The notes beneath the pieces were generated by a model, which was given only the letters and a program-made list of their open reading frames with translations, was not told where the DNA came from and did no database searches. The position numbers and the translations under genes are program-made. DNA of 64,000 nucleotides from Azolla caroliniana (Eukaryota > Polypodiophyta): NCBI GenBank assembly GCA_043228905.1, contig JBHGNT010000002.1, forward strand, positions 8,618,001-8,682,000. Direction: 5' to 3'. Of the stretch, positions 1 to 12,037 are shown one piece after another. The stretch's first letter is position 1. Each line of letters starts with the position of its first letter.

Positions 1-3000
1 TAGGTGCTGCAAATGGTCTTTTTCCCGGCTATAGACTGCAAAGTCATCCAGGAAAACCTGCATGAAGGCTGGAATGTATTCGCCGAAGATCTCCATGATG
101 ATTCGCTGGAAAGTTGCTGGTGCCGTTTTTAGTCCGAACATCATTACTACGGCAACAAACACCCCCCATTCGGTGACGAACGCTGTCTTTTCCTGGTCGT
201 CAGGGTGCATCCGGATTTGATTGTATCCGCTGAACCCGTCTAAAAAGCTATAAACTTCATGGCCGGCGACGGCATCCAGTACTCCATCCGTGAACGGAAG
301 AGGGAATGCATCCGTAATTGTGGCTGCATTTAGTTTCCTGTAATCTACACATACGCGGATTTTACCGTTCTTCTTTGGGACGACGACGATGGGGCTCAGC
401 CACGTCGCTTTCTTTACCGGCCGGATGAAGCCCACTCTTAGGAGTTTGTCGATTTCCTCCTTCACTTTGGCGGCGTAGTTGGGGTTCATTCGGTAACGTC
501 TTTGCGCCACTGGTTTCGCGTCCTTGCCTAAGTGGATCTGATGCTGATATAATTGAGGGTCCAGCCCTCGCATGTCTTCGTATGACCAGGCGAATACGTC
601 GCGAAACTCCGTGAGAAGTTTGATCATCGTTGCTTTATCTTCCGGCTTCATCTCTTTGGCGATGTGTACCGGCTTTGATTCGTCCTTGCTTCCTAGGTTC
701 ACTTCGTCGAGCTGGGATGTTTTTACCCGTTGGGAAACGGCCATTTCCCGTTCCAACGCTTCCTGTGCTTGCCGTAATTCCCGAATCGAATCTTTGTCTG
801 GTTCGGCTTCGGTGTCGTCCCGCTGCGGCAAGTATGGTGCTACGGCTTCAGCCACGTCAATCTCGAAGAGTGGTACGATCTTCGGGTGTTCCTCCAAGTA
901 CTGGGCTTCTTCGTCGTCTGCTAACCCTTCAAGCATGTTCACGCATTCCGCATACAGCGGTGTGCATTCCTTACCGTTGCTAGTCCGTGGTTGTGTCGGT
1001 ACCCGGACCTTGGCTTTTCCGCGCCGGAAGGTAATCATATTTTTACGCCAATTTTGCTTGATGTGTGCTGTTTTCAACCATGGTCTGCCCAACAACAGTG
1101 GGTACGTGCCTTGCGCCTGTAGCTGCAGCACGACAGCTGAGATGTGAAATGTGTGACCTCCTATGGTGACTTCCAATTTCCGTATTAAGCCCGTCGGCCG
1201 TACAGAGCTCGTATCCGCCATCCGTAGCCAGAACGGACATGGCTCCCATTCATGTATACCCAAGGCATCACACGTGCGGAGGCTTATTACGTTCACCCCG
1301 GAACCTCCATCGATTACTGTGTCGGGAAGTTCGTGCCCTTTGACAATAGCTGTAATCACCGGACTACTAGTGTCCACCACCGTCGGTCCCTCCTCCGGAT
1401 TCGAGAAGAGGACTGGTGCCGGTGGGGCTACACCGTCTGTCATGACCGTTTTTAGTCCTTCCGTAAATCGCGGCATGAGTTGCAAGAGTCTTCCTAATGG
1501 CAACGTGATCTGACATTCTTGCAGTGCTTGCCATGTCTCGTTTTCTGCGTGGCTACCGCCGGCACTCCCTATGGTATTCGTCTTTTGCCGTTCCGCGTCC
1601 GCGACGTTCCTTTCATTGGCTTCCTTCACCCATTCCGTCGCCTGTTTTCGTATGGCCTCTTGTGTTTCCCACTCTTTGGCCATGCCTTTCGACCGTGTGG
1701 TTACTTGCTGTACATCCGCCACTTCCGGAACCACCATATTAACTGCTGGTCGTTTATCGTAGCTCTTTGCCGGGCACTGGTTACTGTAGTGGCCTTCCTG
1801 CCTGCAGTAGTAGCAGTACTCTTTACGGGTATTGTTGGATTCAGCATTGCTGGTAGCCGGAGTCGGTCCCGTAGTGAGTGGTGCGTTCTGTGCCGGTTGG
1901 CTCCTTGGGGTTCCATGTTCCGGGTCCCTAGGGTGACCACCTTTCTTGAAATTACGTTTCTTATTATTCTTATTTTTATTTCGGTAGTCCTGTCGTGGTG
2001 GATCGTAAAATCGGCCGTAGTCCTCCTGGTGCCTTCGGTAACCAGGGGAATGGTCTCTGTCGTATTGCTCGTGTCGTCTGTTGGACTCTCGATAACGGTC
2101 CGATCGCTCATACCGGTCGTAGTTATCATGCCGATCCCCGTACCGGCCATCATTCTCTTGTCTGTCTCCGTACCGGACATCCTGTGCCGGTCGGTACCGG
2201 TTCATTCTTTGCCAACGATCTTCATCTTCATCTCGGCTGCTTCTTGGCTCGATCCGTCGGACGGGTGGTGCTTGTCGGTTTAGCAGGTTATACTCGCACC
2301 GGTCCGTTGTATGACTCTTGGATTGACAAATCACACACTGGGTTCGCATGGTGCACTCCACTGCCGAGTGTCCGGCATTCAAGCAGATTGTGCATTGAAT
2401 TGCCTGCCGGAACCGGAGATCTTCATCGGTGGGTAACGCCCGTTGCAGTGCTCCCAGTGTAAGCCATGAGCTTGACTTTTCCATTTCTCTGACCTGGTCA
2501 ATGACCTGGTCAATGGTGCTTCCTCGAAAGTCGATCACCGTACACACCGTGCGTAACGGTTCCCGGAGTGCGTTTAAAAATATCGTCCGTAATTCCTCCT
2601 CCGGGGGTGCACGGGCAAGCTGGCTATGCATTCGTTGGAAACGGATGACGAATTGGGGAATGCTTTCCCCTGCCTCCTGTCGGGTCGTATAAAACAGGCC
2701 CACCATTGTCGTCTGGTCGACCTCCTTGTGGAAAAAATGCAAGAATTTTGCTTTTAATTCTGCAAAGGTTGTGATGGTCGCCGGGTCCTGCGTCCGCCGC
2801 CATCGTGCCGCTAGTCCTTCCAACGTGACCCCGAATTCGGCTATCTTCAAGCGTTCTTCTTCCTCCGGTGTCAATCGCTGGGACGCGTGATTTGCTTCCC
2901 ATGTCTGCTCGAAGGCATGAACATGCGCTTCCGCGTCCGGATCATCGCGATACTTTGAGTATTGGAACGACATGTCGTCGTCCAGTATTAGGCCGCGGTT

Positions 3001-3618
3001 TAGTGACGTTTGTCGATATCTTTCCGGTTTTCTCTCCTGTTCCACTTCCGGTTCTTTTTCTGGTTCTTTTTCCGGTTCCTTCACCGGCTCTTCTTCCGGT
3101 TCCTTCACCGGCTCTTCTTCCGGTACCTTCGCCGGCTCTTTCGTTGGTGTCGGTGGCTTTGCTTCTTCCACTTCCGGTGTTGGTGGGTTGACGGCTTCCG
3201 TTTGCGGTTCCGGATAGCCCTGGTCGAACGGTTCCGGTTCTGGAGTCGGCACGGTATCCGACCCGTCGTCCTCCGGGCCGTCGGGGGTATCGTTGCTGCT
3301 CTGGTAGTTCGTGTGCACGCTGTATCCCCCTTCGGAATCCGATTCGTAGGCTGAAAAGGCTTTTGCCTCGTTTTCTCCGCTTGCCAGCGCTTCGAAGAGG
3401 CGTTCGGTTTCCCGGAGACTACTTAGACCGCTTCCGTCGTCCTGGTCGCGAGTTTGCTGTAACCGAAGAGATTCCTCCGCGACTCTCCGGATCACGTTGG
3501 AGAACGAACGATCCGAGCGAATTTCGTGCGCTGCTTGCTGGAAAGTCTCACGCCGTCTTTGCCGTTCGGCGAGGCGTCGAGCTCGGTCTGTAACCAGGTC
3601 GTGCGTTGGTCTAGTCAT
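1..3618 (-). CDS. Ty3/gypsy gag-protease-RT polyprotein, cut by window edge
   Basis: Single minus-strand frame from the ATG at 3618-3616 running off the left edge. In order it encodes an acidic leader with Glu-Pro-Val-Lys repeats (about 3030-3150), a gag core (about 2420-2950), two adjacent Cys/His knuckles (about 2300-2400), an Arg/Tyr/Asp-rich linker, a CX2CX4HX4C knuckle CYYCRQEGHYSNQC (about 1780-1815), an aspartic protease with VIDGGSGVN (about 1300-1320), and reverse transcriptase with VCVDYRKLNAATI, YNQIRMH and FLDD at about 30-50. I checked frame agreement at the knuckle, the protease and RT; all lie in one frame. RNase H and integrase should lie left of the window. The protease IDGGS replaces the usual DSG/DTG, and the decayed relative at 43800 has the same form, so it is a family trait. 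The frame looks intact, so this copy is younger than that relative. Confidence 0.88.
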   Translation of the reverse strand, partial: MTRPTHDLVTDRARRLAERQRRRETFQQAAHEIRSDRSFSNVIRRVAEESLRLQQTRDQDDGSGLSSLRETERLFEALASGENEAKAFSAYESDSEGGYSVHTNYQSSNDTPDGPEDDGSDTVPTPEPEPFDQGYPEPQTEAVNPPTPEVEEAKPPTPTKEPAKVPEEEPVKEPEEEPVKEPEKEPEKEPEVEQERKPERYRQTSLNRGLILDDDMSFQYSKYRDDPDAEAHVHAFEQTWEANHASQRLTPEEEERLKIAEFGVTLEGLAARWRRTQDPATITTFAELKAKFLHFFHKEVDQTTMVGLFYTTRQEAGESIPQFVIRFQRMHSQLARAPPEEELRTIFLNALREPLRTVCTVIDFRGSTIDQVIDQVREMEKSSSWLTLGALQRALPTDEDLRFRQAIQCTICLNAGHSAVECTMRTQCVICQSKSHTTDRCEYNLLNRQAPPVRRIEPRSSRDEDEDRWQRMNRYRPAQDVRYGDRQENDGRYGDRHDNYDRYERSDRYRESNRRHEQYDRDHSPGYRRHQEDYGRFYDPPRQDYRNKNKNNKKRNFKKGGHPRDPEHGTPRSQPAQNAPLTTGPTPATSNAESNNTRKEYCYYCRQEGHYSNQCPAKSYDKRPAVNMVVPEVADVQQVTTRSKGMAKEWETQEAIRKQATEWVKEANERNVADAERQKTNTIGSAGGSHAENETWQALQECQITLPLGRLLQLMPRFTEGLKTVMTDGVAPPAPVLFSNPEEGPTVVDTSSPVITAIVKGHELPDTVIDGGSGVNVISLRTCDALGIHEWEPCPFWLRMADTSSVRPTGLIRKLEVTIGGHTFHISAVVLQLQAQGTYPLLLGRPWLKTAHIKQNWRKNMITFRRGKAKVRVPTQPRTSNGKECTPLYAECVNMLEGLADDEEAQYLEEHPKIVPLFEIDVAEAVAPYLPQRDDTEAEPDKDSIRELRQAQEALEREMAVSQRVKTSQLDEVNLGSKDESKPVHIAKEMKPEDKATMIKLLTEFRDVFAWSYEDMRGLDPQLYQHQIHLGKDAKPVAQRRYRMNPNYAAKVKEEIDKLLRVGFIRPVKKATWLSPIVVVPKKNGKIRVCVDYRKLNAATITDAFPLPFTDGVLDAVAGHEVYSFLDGFSGYNQIRMHPDDQEKTAFVTEWGVFVAVVMMFGLKTAPATFQRIIMEIFGEYIPAFMQVFLDDFAVYSREKDHLQHL

Positions 3619-4075
3619 CCATTAAGCCGTCGTTCGCTGCGAGAAAGCAAGAATCGTGGTCGCCAAAACTGTGTTGTTCTCTGACCGGACAAGGCCTAAC
3701 ACAAGGTGTCACGGAGACACTTCACCAAAGGGTGATTACGGCATAGGATTATGACTCAACGATTACACCGACTTAAGTAGGTTACACGATTAGAGCGCTT
3801 TTGTTAATTACACGCGTAAGATATAACAGTAATTACAGAACGGAAATCAACACAGAAGTATAAACACCATACGCTCTATTAATTATCCGTTGCGATTACA
3901 ATGGGGTCCGGGCCTTTAAATAGGTTTCCGGCCCGTAGTACAAAACGGTGCCTATCGCACCTATTCGGGACCCGTCCGGATCTGGAACGACATACCGTTT
4001 CCAGTCCGTCCGTCCACACTATGCTTATTTACAACCATACTTAATTAATTCCTTCACTCCGTATTTTGGACTCCT
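3619..4075 (-). mobile_element. 5' LTR and leader of the minus-strand gypsy element
   Basis: Non-coding block upstream of the gag start. Read on the minus strand, a primer-site-like TTTGGCGACCACG lies at about 3655-3670, and the decayed relative has the matching TTGGCACGCC upstream of its gag. Farther upstream is a TATA-like TATTTAAAG (about 3915-3925). A plausible LTR start is TGTAAATAAGC, with its outer end near 4034. The exact outer edge and target duplication are unresolved because the second LTR is outside the window. Copia-like sequence begins at about 4080, so the element probably sits in the copia remnant. Confidence 0.55.
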
Positions 4076-4079
4076 TGCC

Positions 4080-6706
4080 GGCCGGTAACATTCTCTTCAT
4101 CAACGACTTTTCTAGGCACACTTGGATCTTCCCGATGCAGCAAAAGAGCGAAGTGTTTGGACACTTCCAAAATTTCAAGAATGAAGTCGAGAAAGCCACG
4201 GGCCGACATGTACTATGCCTTCGATCGGATGGCGGCAAGGAGTACTTCTCGGATGATTTCACGGCGTATCTCCGAAAGGAAGGAATTCAGCGAGAATTCA
4301 CTTGCCGACACACTAATTCACTTGCCGACACACTCCGCAACAAAACGGAGTAGCCGAGCGCAAAAATCGGCACATCCTCGAAGTAGCGCGGGCCATGATG
4401 AACGAGAAGCATATGCCCAAGTCATATTGGGCCGAAGCGGCAAATATGGCCGTCTACCTAATGAACCGGTGCACAACATCCGGCGTGCACGAGGTCACTC
4501 CGCACGAAAGATTCTTTGGAAAGAAACCGAACCTATCACATGTTCGGATATTCGGCTCCATTGCGTACGTGCACATCCCTGACGAGAAGCGTCAAAAGCT
4601 TGACCCGAAGTCGGAGAAATGTATCCTCGTAGGATACTCACTTGAACAAAAGGGGTACAAGTGCTACAACCCCTCAACTCAGAAATCTCGAGTAAGTCGA
4701 GACGTCGTTTTTGACGAGTCCGCATCCTGGTATGCACCAGAGACAACTTCGCCTCCACTCGACCCGGAATTTTCCGAACAAGAGATCGAGGATGAAGATC
4801 GCCCTACGCGCATGATCGAAGAAAGTCCGATCACGACCCGACTGAGCAGACCACAAGAGCCTTTGAGCGATCAAAGCACATCACGGCCTAGCCCGAAGAT
4901 GGACAAAGGCAAGGCGAAAATGGCGGAATATGAAGACGATCGCATCGACGACGATGAATCGACTCACTCACTCGACAGTGAGTTCGGCGGCTTCGATGTA
5001 CCAATCGGAACTAAGAACGCCCTCATCTCTGCAAATGAAAAGCTCTGCCGATCCACTCGTGAAAAGAACCCCGTAAGCCGATTCGGCTACAATGAGTATA
5101 TGGCGTACCATTATGCCTTTATGATGAAGGTAGTGACAGTACGGGAGCCGGAAACCTTTTCGGAAGTTGCAAAGGACCCGCGATGGATGGAAGCAATGAA
5201 CGAAGAGATGCAGGCACTACGGAAGAACGAAACGTGGGATCTCGTTCCCACCTCACCACACAAAAAGGCGATCGGATGCAGATGGATCTACAAGGTGAAG
5301 TATAATGCCGATGGCTCCGTAAACCGCTACAAAGCTCGACTTGTAGCAAAAGGATACACTTAGACGCATGGCGTCGACTACGAAGAGACCTTTGCCCCGG
5401 TGGCAAAGATAACAACGGTGCGGACCGTAATTGCGCTTGCCGCGGCGAAAGGGTGGCACCTCCATCAAATGGACGTCAAGAACGCCTTTCTACAAGGCGA
5501 ATTAGAAGAGGAGGTGTACATGATACAACCACCTGGCTTCAACTCGAGCACCCATCCGAAAGTTGTTTGCCGACTCAAGAAGCCTCTCTACGGCCTCAAG
5601 CAAGCACCGCGTGCTTGGCATTCGAAGATAACGCAATATCTTCATCAAATCGGCTTCCGTATGTCAAAATTGGACAACTCCCTCTACATACGAAACGATT
5701 TTGCAAGTTCGATTGTCATCATTTTATATGTGGATGACCTAGTCATTAGCATCTCGTCGAAATCAATAAAGTTAAATCCCTCCTTTCTGACAAGTTTGAG
5801 ATGACGAACATGAAGGAGCTCTACTACTTCCTCGGCATCGAGGTAATTTGGACTCCAACCGGAATCATGATCTCTCAACGGCACTACATCCTCAACTTGT
5901 TATACAAGTTCGGGATGGCTGAGTGCAAATCCGCAGCAACCTTGCTCGATCACAATCTCAAACTAGATGCGAACTCCGGCACCAAAGCGTGTGAGCCGAC
6001 TCAGTATTGGCAACTCATCGGGAGTCTAATCTACCTCACTATCACTCGACCCGATCTCAGTTATCTGGTCGGTCTCCTTAGCCAATTCATGCAAACACCG
6101 CGTGATACTCACTTGGATTGCACTAAGCGAGTTCTACGATACGTGAGCGGCACAATGGATTGCGGCATCCTCTACAAGACCGCGATGCCAATACGACTTG
6201 AGGGGTACACAGACGCCGATTGGGCCGGCTACAAAGCCGATAGAAGACCAACCTCCAGATTTGTTTTCTCCCTCGGCAGCGGAGCAATATCCTGGAGTAG
6301 CAAGAAGCAGCCCACCGTTGCTCTTTCGAGTACGGAGGCAGAATACAGGGGCGCAACCGTAGCTGCGTGTGAAGCCGTATGGCTCAAGAGGATTTTGAAG
6401 GATCTAGGCGTACCCATCAAGGATCCGACTTCCCTTTACTGCGACAACATGAGCAATATCTATTTGGCTCGGAACCTGGTGTTCCACGTGCGGACAAAGC
6501 ACATCGAAGTGCACTATCACTTCATCCGAGAGCGTGTTCTGGCTGGCGATGTTGACCTACAACACATTAGCACCAATCTTCAAACGACCGACATCTTCAC
6601 TAAAGCCTTAGGAGCCGACAAGCTATGGAAATTCATGACCGATCTCGGATTGACGATCCCTGACATTCCATGCTTGAGGGAGAGTACTGAAGACACTACG
6701 CAATAA
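4080..6706 (+). pseudogene. Copia integrase-RT-RNase H remnant (copia A)
   Basis: The 3' two thirds of a Ty1/copia polyprotein, starting inside the integrase core. Segments: integrase (4087-4350, LFINDFSRHTW, LRSDGGKEYFS), integrase end to RT start (4395-5363), RT (5400-5804, KARLVAKGY, LHQMDVKNAFLQGELEEEVYM, ILYVDDLVIS) and RNase H (5801-6706, YTDADWAGYKAD, STEAEYRGA). It is broken by a roughly 20-bp tandem duplication at about 4297-4337 that disrupts the integrase frame, by an in-frame TAG at 5361-5363 where related copies have CAG (Gln), and by a frameshift near 5755. It belongs to the same family as the copia element at 46715-62207. The gag and protease end is replaced by the gypsy sequence to the left. 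Confidence 0.9.
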
Positions 6707-6977
6707 CGTGTGGATTCCGCAACCCCGCAACGAAGCAGCGAAGAGCTGATCTACCGCGCAAAGCCGTGAAGAAACACGCAAGCTGAAGCACAGACTTCGC
6801 AACTACGCACGCAAGCCGAAGCACAGACTTTGTAACTATGCACAATGCAAGCTGGAGCACGGATTCCGCAACTCCGCATAAATCGAGCCGACGCGAGTCG
6901 ACGTGGACTCCGGAACACGAGTTGAAGCGGATTTCGGATACCGTCTGAAACCGACCCGACTTGAGCTTGAGGGGGTG
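6707..6977 (+). other. Copia A 3' untranslated region with short repeats and polypurine tract
   Basis: Between the RNase H stop and the LTR. It contains degenerate repeats of a motif like GAAGCACAGACTTCGCAACT and ends in the polypurine tract GCTTGAGGGGG just before the LTR. The mirror-image region of the second family member lies at 47097-47364, so this is family sequence. Confidence 0.7.
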
Positions 6978-7356
6978 TGTTGAGAATCAAGCTCAACTTG
7001 GTCTAGTGTGTGAACTCACCTTGAGAGTGAAGAGACACTCCGACGGTCAAGAGTCACCATTATGTCACCACTTTGTATTCTAGCATTTAGTATGAGTCAT
7101 AGAATCATATTCTATGACATAACTTATGAGCTTTCACATTCCCCATGTTCCATGAGGCTTGTAGTTAATGAAGAGAGAGGGTGACTACATAAAGCACCCT
7201 CCTCTTACCTTGTATAATGTTGAGTCTTTCTCCTTTGTTAATATACTTTTACCTTGCGTATTCCTTGTCTCTCTCACTCTCTCTCTCACTCTCTCATACA
7301 CACACATAACTCATATGTCTTCCGCTTCACGAGAATCCATCTCTTAATTCTTTACA
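6978..7356 (+). mobile_element. Copia A 3' LTR
   Basis: Starts TGTTGAGAATCAAGC after the polypurine tract and ends TTCTTTACA. It is the same LTR family as 46715-47096 and 61814-62207 (there in reverse), including the shared block around CCATGTTCCATGAGG and a CT-rich tract near 7270-7300. Confidence 0.88.
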
Positions 7357-9799
7357 TCAACCAAACTCTAACTCAATCCCTTGACTTCAAATTTGAAAGA
7401 CGTGACGCTTCGCAAATGAGGCCTTGATTAATTACTTCGTTGATTCCTTGATGCCTACATGGTTTCTTTCCCTCTCTTTATATAGCTGTTCGGATGCTCA
7501 CATGCATGTGTTGTATGTGAGAAGTCATGAGATGGATATAATGCATGAAATGCATGTGATGTATGATTATCTCTTGACATGGCGTTATATCTAATGAGAA
7601 TAGACATAATATAATGGTTTATACTCTATCCTTAATGTGCAAGGTTATAGGTTCAAGCCTTACAAATGTTACTTGAAATAATATTTGAGTTTGTTTTTAT
7701 ATCACGAAGCAATTGCTTCACGACACAGGAAAGCTCTTCTCATCATATATATAATCCTCTCATTCACAATGCTAGGTTTCCTTCTCGTCATATATGTTTG
7801 GGTTCGGTCCAAGCTCACACCAGTCCAGCCAACTTGCCTTTTTCTTTAGTACGTGCTATTTACAACTAAGCACACGTATGCTAACAAGATTGAAAAAGAG
7901 AAGTAGAGAAGGAGGCAGAAAGATGGGATCATTTTAATGAGGTTACCAGATAATTCGAGATGATGGTAAAGTAAGATATGTGGATTGAAATGCATCCCGG
8001 TCCATTGCCTAATCAACACACAATTGCATTAGAAAAGACAAAGGAGGCCTTAGCTAATATGAACTCAATGAATACAATCCATTAACCGTAGAATTCAACA
8101 AATGAATGAGGTCTTTCACTTGGGATGTGTAGTGCACAATGCTAAACCAAGGACCAATCTTAGATAAAAATTTGGTAATGTGACTCTATGAAACTAATTT
8201 GGTTCTCCTCTCTCAATATGAAAACACTCTTCAACATTCGACCACATTCTTGATGATTTTCATAAAGCAAGCGGCATATTTGTGAACATTGGGAAGACCA
8301 ACTACATGCAACTTTCTTTACTAAAATTCTTGAACTTCATATCTATAAATCATATTTAAGTTTCTCTATGCTTATATATTGATAGAGTTTATTGGCTTTC
8401 ACTTGGTATACCAAGTGTAGCTAGACTTCTTTGCGTCCTTAATCAAATGATTTATATGAATTTCATGAAAAGCATTTGATTTAGTGTTAATCACATTTCT
8501 ATTTCCATGAACTTCTTATACATTATTATAGTCTGGTATTCCCTTGGTATACCAAACAAATGCAAAACTATCACTACACAAACAGAGAGAAACATAGAAA
8601 TGATATATGAATTTATTGAAATCCATGAAAGTATTTGATATAGTACTGACAAAAACTATCCCAACAAGCAACGGAAACATTTGGTGCACCAAGTAAATTG
8701 CCATATATGAATGTAAGTAATAGAAAGTGAGCAATTTTCAAAACAACCTTACATAAACATTTAGTTATTCTACTTCAATTAATGTAGAGAATTTGGTGCT
8801 CTTGTCACTTGAGAGAGTGGCATATTCATGAATATAGATAAAACCATAGTACATAATATACTTTTCATACGAATGCAAACGAATGCATATGTTATCAAAA
8901 CATTCGTATGTTTTTTTTTCTTACACTTTTTACCTTAGCTTTCTTATCTTAAAAAAATATTACCTTATAATAAACAATGAATACAAGATTATGGTATTTA
9001 CCATACTTCGAGTGTGTTTACCATACTCGAATGATTGAAACATTCTCGAATGCGAATTCACGTATGGCACATATGGTTCATACTATGGACAAAACCATAT
9101 GCATGATTGTTAAAACTAAACTTATTTGGTAAAATTCTTAGACTATCTAGCACTCACATTTTTGTGACTTCGCTTATACATTGTATGTTAGTCTAAATTT
9201 TATGGTGTTACATAAAATGCATATGACACAAAATGTCATGACAATTCAAACATTTCATGCTTGTCTGTCTAGGCGCTCCTCTTGTATTTAACCTAACTTC
9301 TCTCTACTCACTATGTAGTACATCCACGGAGAAACTACAATCATACAATGACATAACACTTCATCACATTTCTCTCGGTCATAATCACTTTGTAATTCTC
9401 TTGCTAGTTAAAAGTGTGCGCACTTGTGGCTTGTATGGTTTCACATTTTCTTTTACCACATAAGACTATGAGTCTCTCAAATAAAGGCATACATGGCATA
9501 GTCTTACTTGGGTTCATGGCTGACATGGTTGGTGTCTGAATTTCAATACATCTCATTTGCTTCCAATTTGAGCACAAACCATTGGTTAATTGGGTTTGAA
9601 TCTTGTGCTCTTGATTGAAATCTTGCATCTAAAATTTAGCTTGATCATGACATATGACTTTTAACTCATAGCCAAAGATTCTTTTGTGATTTGGTTCACA
9701 TATTCATGATTGATGTCAAATCCTCCACTTGTGTCTTCTTGTTTAGTCTTTCAAAAATAACATATCAATCAGAGATCTCGATCAAACTCTTAACCTTTC
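7357..9799. other. AT-rich intergenic sequence
   Basis: No convincing coding frame in either direction; the open frames are short and AT-driven. A possible degenerate tRNA-like or SINE-like stretch with a GGTTCAAGCC box lies at about 7612-7672. The remainder carries stop codons in all frames. It separates the copia remnant from the 3' end of the PPR gene. Confidence 0.6.
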
Positions 9800-12037
9800 T
9801 CAAAGCTTTTGTGCACATTTTTCTTTCATCTTCTCCAAAATATCAGCTGCATCAATTTCCCTACTGGCCAATGTATAAATTTGTGATAGAATTACATACA
9901 GGCAAGCCTCTTCCGGATAAAGCTCAATGAGACGCATCCCTATCCGTTCACCTCTCTCAATATCACCTTCATTCTTACAAGCACTCAAGATGGTTGACCA
10001 TGAAGCATATGTGGTCGAGAATGGCATATTTCTAATTAAGTCCTCAGCCTCATCCAATAGGCCTGATTTTGCTAGCAAATCAACCATACAATCACAATGC
10101 TCTTTAGTTGGTATGATTCCATGATCGTGTTTCATCGATGCAAATAACCTCCGTCCCTCATTTATGAGGCCGGCACGACTACATGCTGAGAGGACACTGA
10201 CATATGTAATCTTATTTGGCACAACTTTTCCTCGTTTCATCTCGTCAAAGAACTGAACAACCTCTCGTCCATAGCCATGTTGAGCATATACATTAATTAT
10301 AGCTGACCATAGTACAACATCCCTGACGAAGATGTTATCGAATATACCCCTTGCATCCTCAAGGCTCCCACACTTCCCATACATGTTAATAAGCGCTGTT
10401 CCCACAACAGTATCTTGTGTAAAGTTGTATTCAACGGAGAGGTTGTGTATTTTCCGACCTTCTCTTAAAACCACTTGGCTTGAACAGGCTGACAAAACAT
10501 TGGACAATGTGAAGTTATCTGGGGTTATTACTTCGTCTCTATGCATTTCCACAAAGAGATTGAGAACCTCTTCACCTTTATCATATTGGTTACACACTGC
10601 AAAGATTGAATTCCATAACAAGACATTTTGCACTTTCCTTTCATGGAAGGCCTCTAGTGCATCCTGAAGGCTGCCACAATTGCCATACATGTTTACAAGG
10701 GATGTTGTAATCACAACATTAGATTGATAGAAAACACGAGAATGTATTCGTTTACCTTCCGTCAACACTTGTCTGCCCCCAGCAAATGTATCGAGAATGC
10801 AAGAGTAAGTGATTTCATTAGGAGCTCTTCCTTCTTGCACCATTTGCTGGAAAACCAAGAGGGCTTCATTACTGCATTTATCATCGCCATAACTTGAAAT
10901 CAACGTATTCCAAGCGACAACATCAGTCTCAGACATTTCTCTAAGCAATTTCAAAGCGGTGCTGAAACACTTACACTTCCCATACATGTTAATAAGAGAA
11001 TTCGCTACCGTGAGGTCGCTTTCGAATCCTACAGAGACAATGATGCTATGGATATCCATGCCTTTGGTTAGCTTTATCTGGTTTGCATACACAGATAGTA
11101 TACTAGTAAAAGTGGCTGTATCTGGAGCAATATCCTCTTCTAACATTTTCTCAAAGATTTGACTTGCATCATCGAGCTTGCCATGATGAACATGGGCAGC
11201 TAAGATGATATTCCATGCAGAAACAGTTTGCTTAGAATTCACATCAAAGGAAGCATCAGCCTCATCGAGAACTCCCCACCGTCCATACATGTTAGTAAGA
11301 GAATTCCACATGTAAGGATGCGTTTCTACTTCACTTCCGGTTATCCTTGCATGTAAATACCTTCCATTCTTTGCGAATTTCAAGCATTTACAAGCCGAGA
11401 GTATGCTCATGAAAGTGAAACTATTAGGCAATATTCCTTCTTCCAACATGCTACTAAAGAGAATCAATGCTTCTTCTCTCTGGCCATGTTTTGCACACTG
11501 GGCAATCATCGTGCTCCATGTGATCACATTTCGGACAGCCATATGTGAAAAGACCTTCCAAGCATACTGCATACACCCGGCTTTTCCATACACATGGAGG
11601 AGAGATGTGCCCATAACCACATCGTTGACCGATACATCTTGACCCATATGAACATGCATTTTCTTTGCATAAACAATGTTGTCTATTTCTTCTCGAGATG
11701 AAGAAAGCATAGCCAGCCATGTTATCTTGTCAGCTAGAACCGATTCTATTTGCATTCGCCAGAAAAGCATTCTCATTCCTTCAGATTCTCCTCCTTGAGA
11801 AAGAGCTCCTATCATACAATTCCAAGCATTGATATGTTTCTCCTCGGTCCTTGAAAAGCACGATTTCGCATCATCGAGAGAACCACACCTAATGTAAAAT
11901 TGTATAATAATGCTTCCGAACGATATATCATCCTCCATGGCACAAGAGACAACCTCATAGTGAAGATACATGCCCTGTATGAGATTCTTCATCTTTGCGA
12001 GATCCCGAAGAAGAGATTCCCGTGTTTCGGCAATCAT
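9800..12037 (-). CDS. PLS-class pentatricopeptide-repeat protein, C-terminally short
   Basis: Intronless 745-aa frame. It is built of P, L and S pentatricopeptide repeats with the recurring core NMYGKCGSLEDA and paired helices such as DVVLWSAIINVYAQHG. It ends in an E-type region (SWSTILSACKNEGDIERGERI to YVILSQIYTLA) and stops at MKEKCAQKL, before the E2/DYW segment that often follows. Members bind organelle RNA, often for C-to-U editing, and many lack their own DYW deaminase; targeting to plastid or mitochondrion is inferred from the family. No clear transit peptide is visible. The frame continues about ten PPR-like codons (YGRIHSL) upstream of the chosen Met before a TAA, so the 5' end may be truncated or the true start lies beyond a lesion. 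It is the only ordinary host-type gene I see here. Confidence 0.85.
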   Translation of the reverse strand: MIAETRESLLRDLAKMKNLIQGMYLHYEVVSCAMEDDISFGSIIIQFYIRCGSLDDAKSCFSRTEEKHINAWNCMIGALSQGGESEGMRMLFWRMQIESVLADKITWLAMLSSSREEIDNIVYAKKMHVHMGQDVSVNDVVMGTSLLHVYGKAGCMQYAWKVFSHMAVRNVITWSTMIAQCAKHGQREEALILFSSMLEEGILPNSFTFMSILSACKCLKFAKNGRYLHARITGSEVETHPYMWNSLTNMYGRWGVLDEADASFDVNSKQTVSAWNIILAAHVHHGKLDDASQIFEKMLEEDIAPDTATFTSILSVYANQIKLTKGMDIHSIIVSVGFESDLTVANSLINMYGKCKCFSTALKLLREMSETDVVAWNTLISSYGDDKCSNEALLVFQQMVQEGRAPNEITYSCILDTFAGGRQVLTEGKRIHSRVFYQSNVVITTSLVNMYGNCGSLQDALEAFHERKVQNVLLWNSIFAVCNQYDKGEEVLNLFVEMHRDEVITPDNFTLSNVLSACSSQVVLREGRKIHNLSVEYNFTQDTVVGTALINMYGKCGSLEDARGIFDNIFVRDVVLWSAIINVYAQHGYGREVVQFFDEMKRGKVVPNKITYVSVLSACSRAGLINEGRRLFASMKHDHGIIPTKEHCDCMVDLLAKSGLLDEAEDLIRNMPFSTTYASWSTILSACKNEGDIERGERIGMRLIELYPEEACLYVILSQIYTLASREIDAADILEKMKEKCAQKL

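Noticed and set aside
1519-2283. Long plus-strand open frame of 254 codons
   Set aside because: It lies opposite the gypsy gag-pol frame and is composed of hydrophobic runs produced by the complement of Arg/Asp/Tyr-rich codons; no family resemblance.
4066-4262. Joining the left-edge gypsy and the copia remnant into one element
   Set aside because: They are on opposite strands and belong to different superfamilies; the boundary near 4075 is an insertion or recombination joint.
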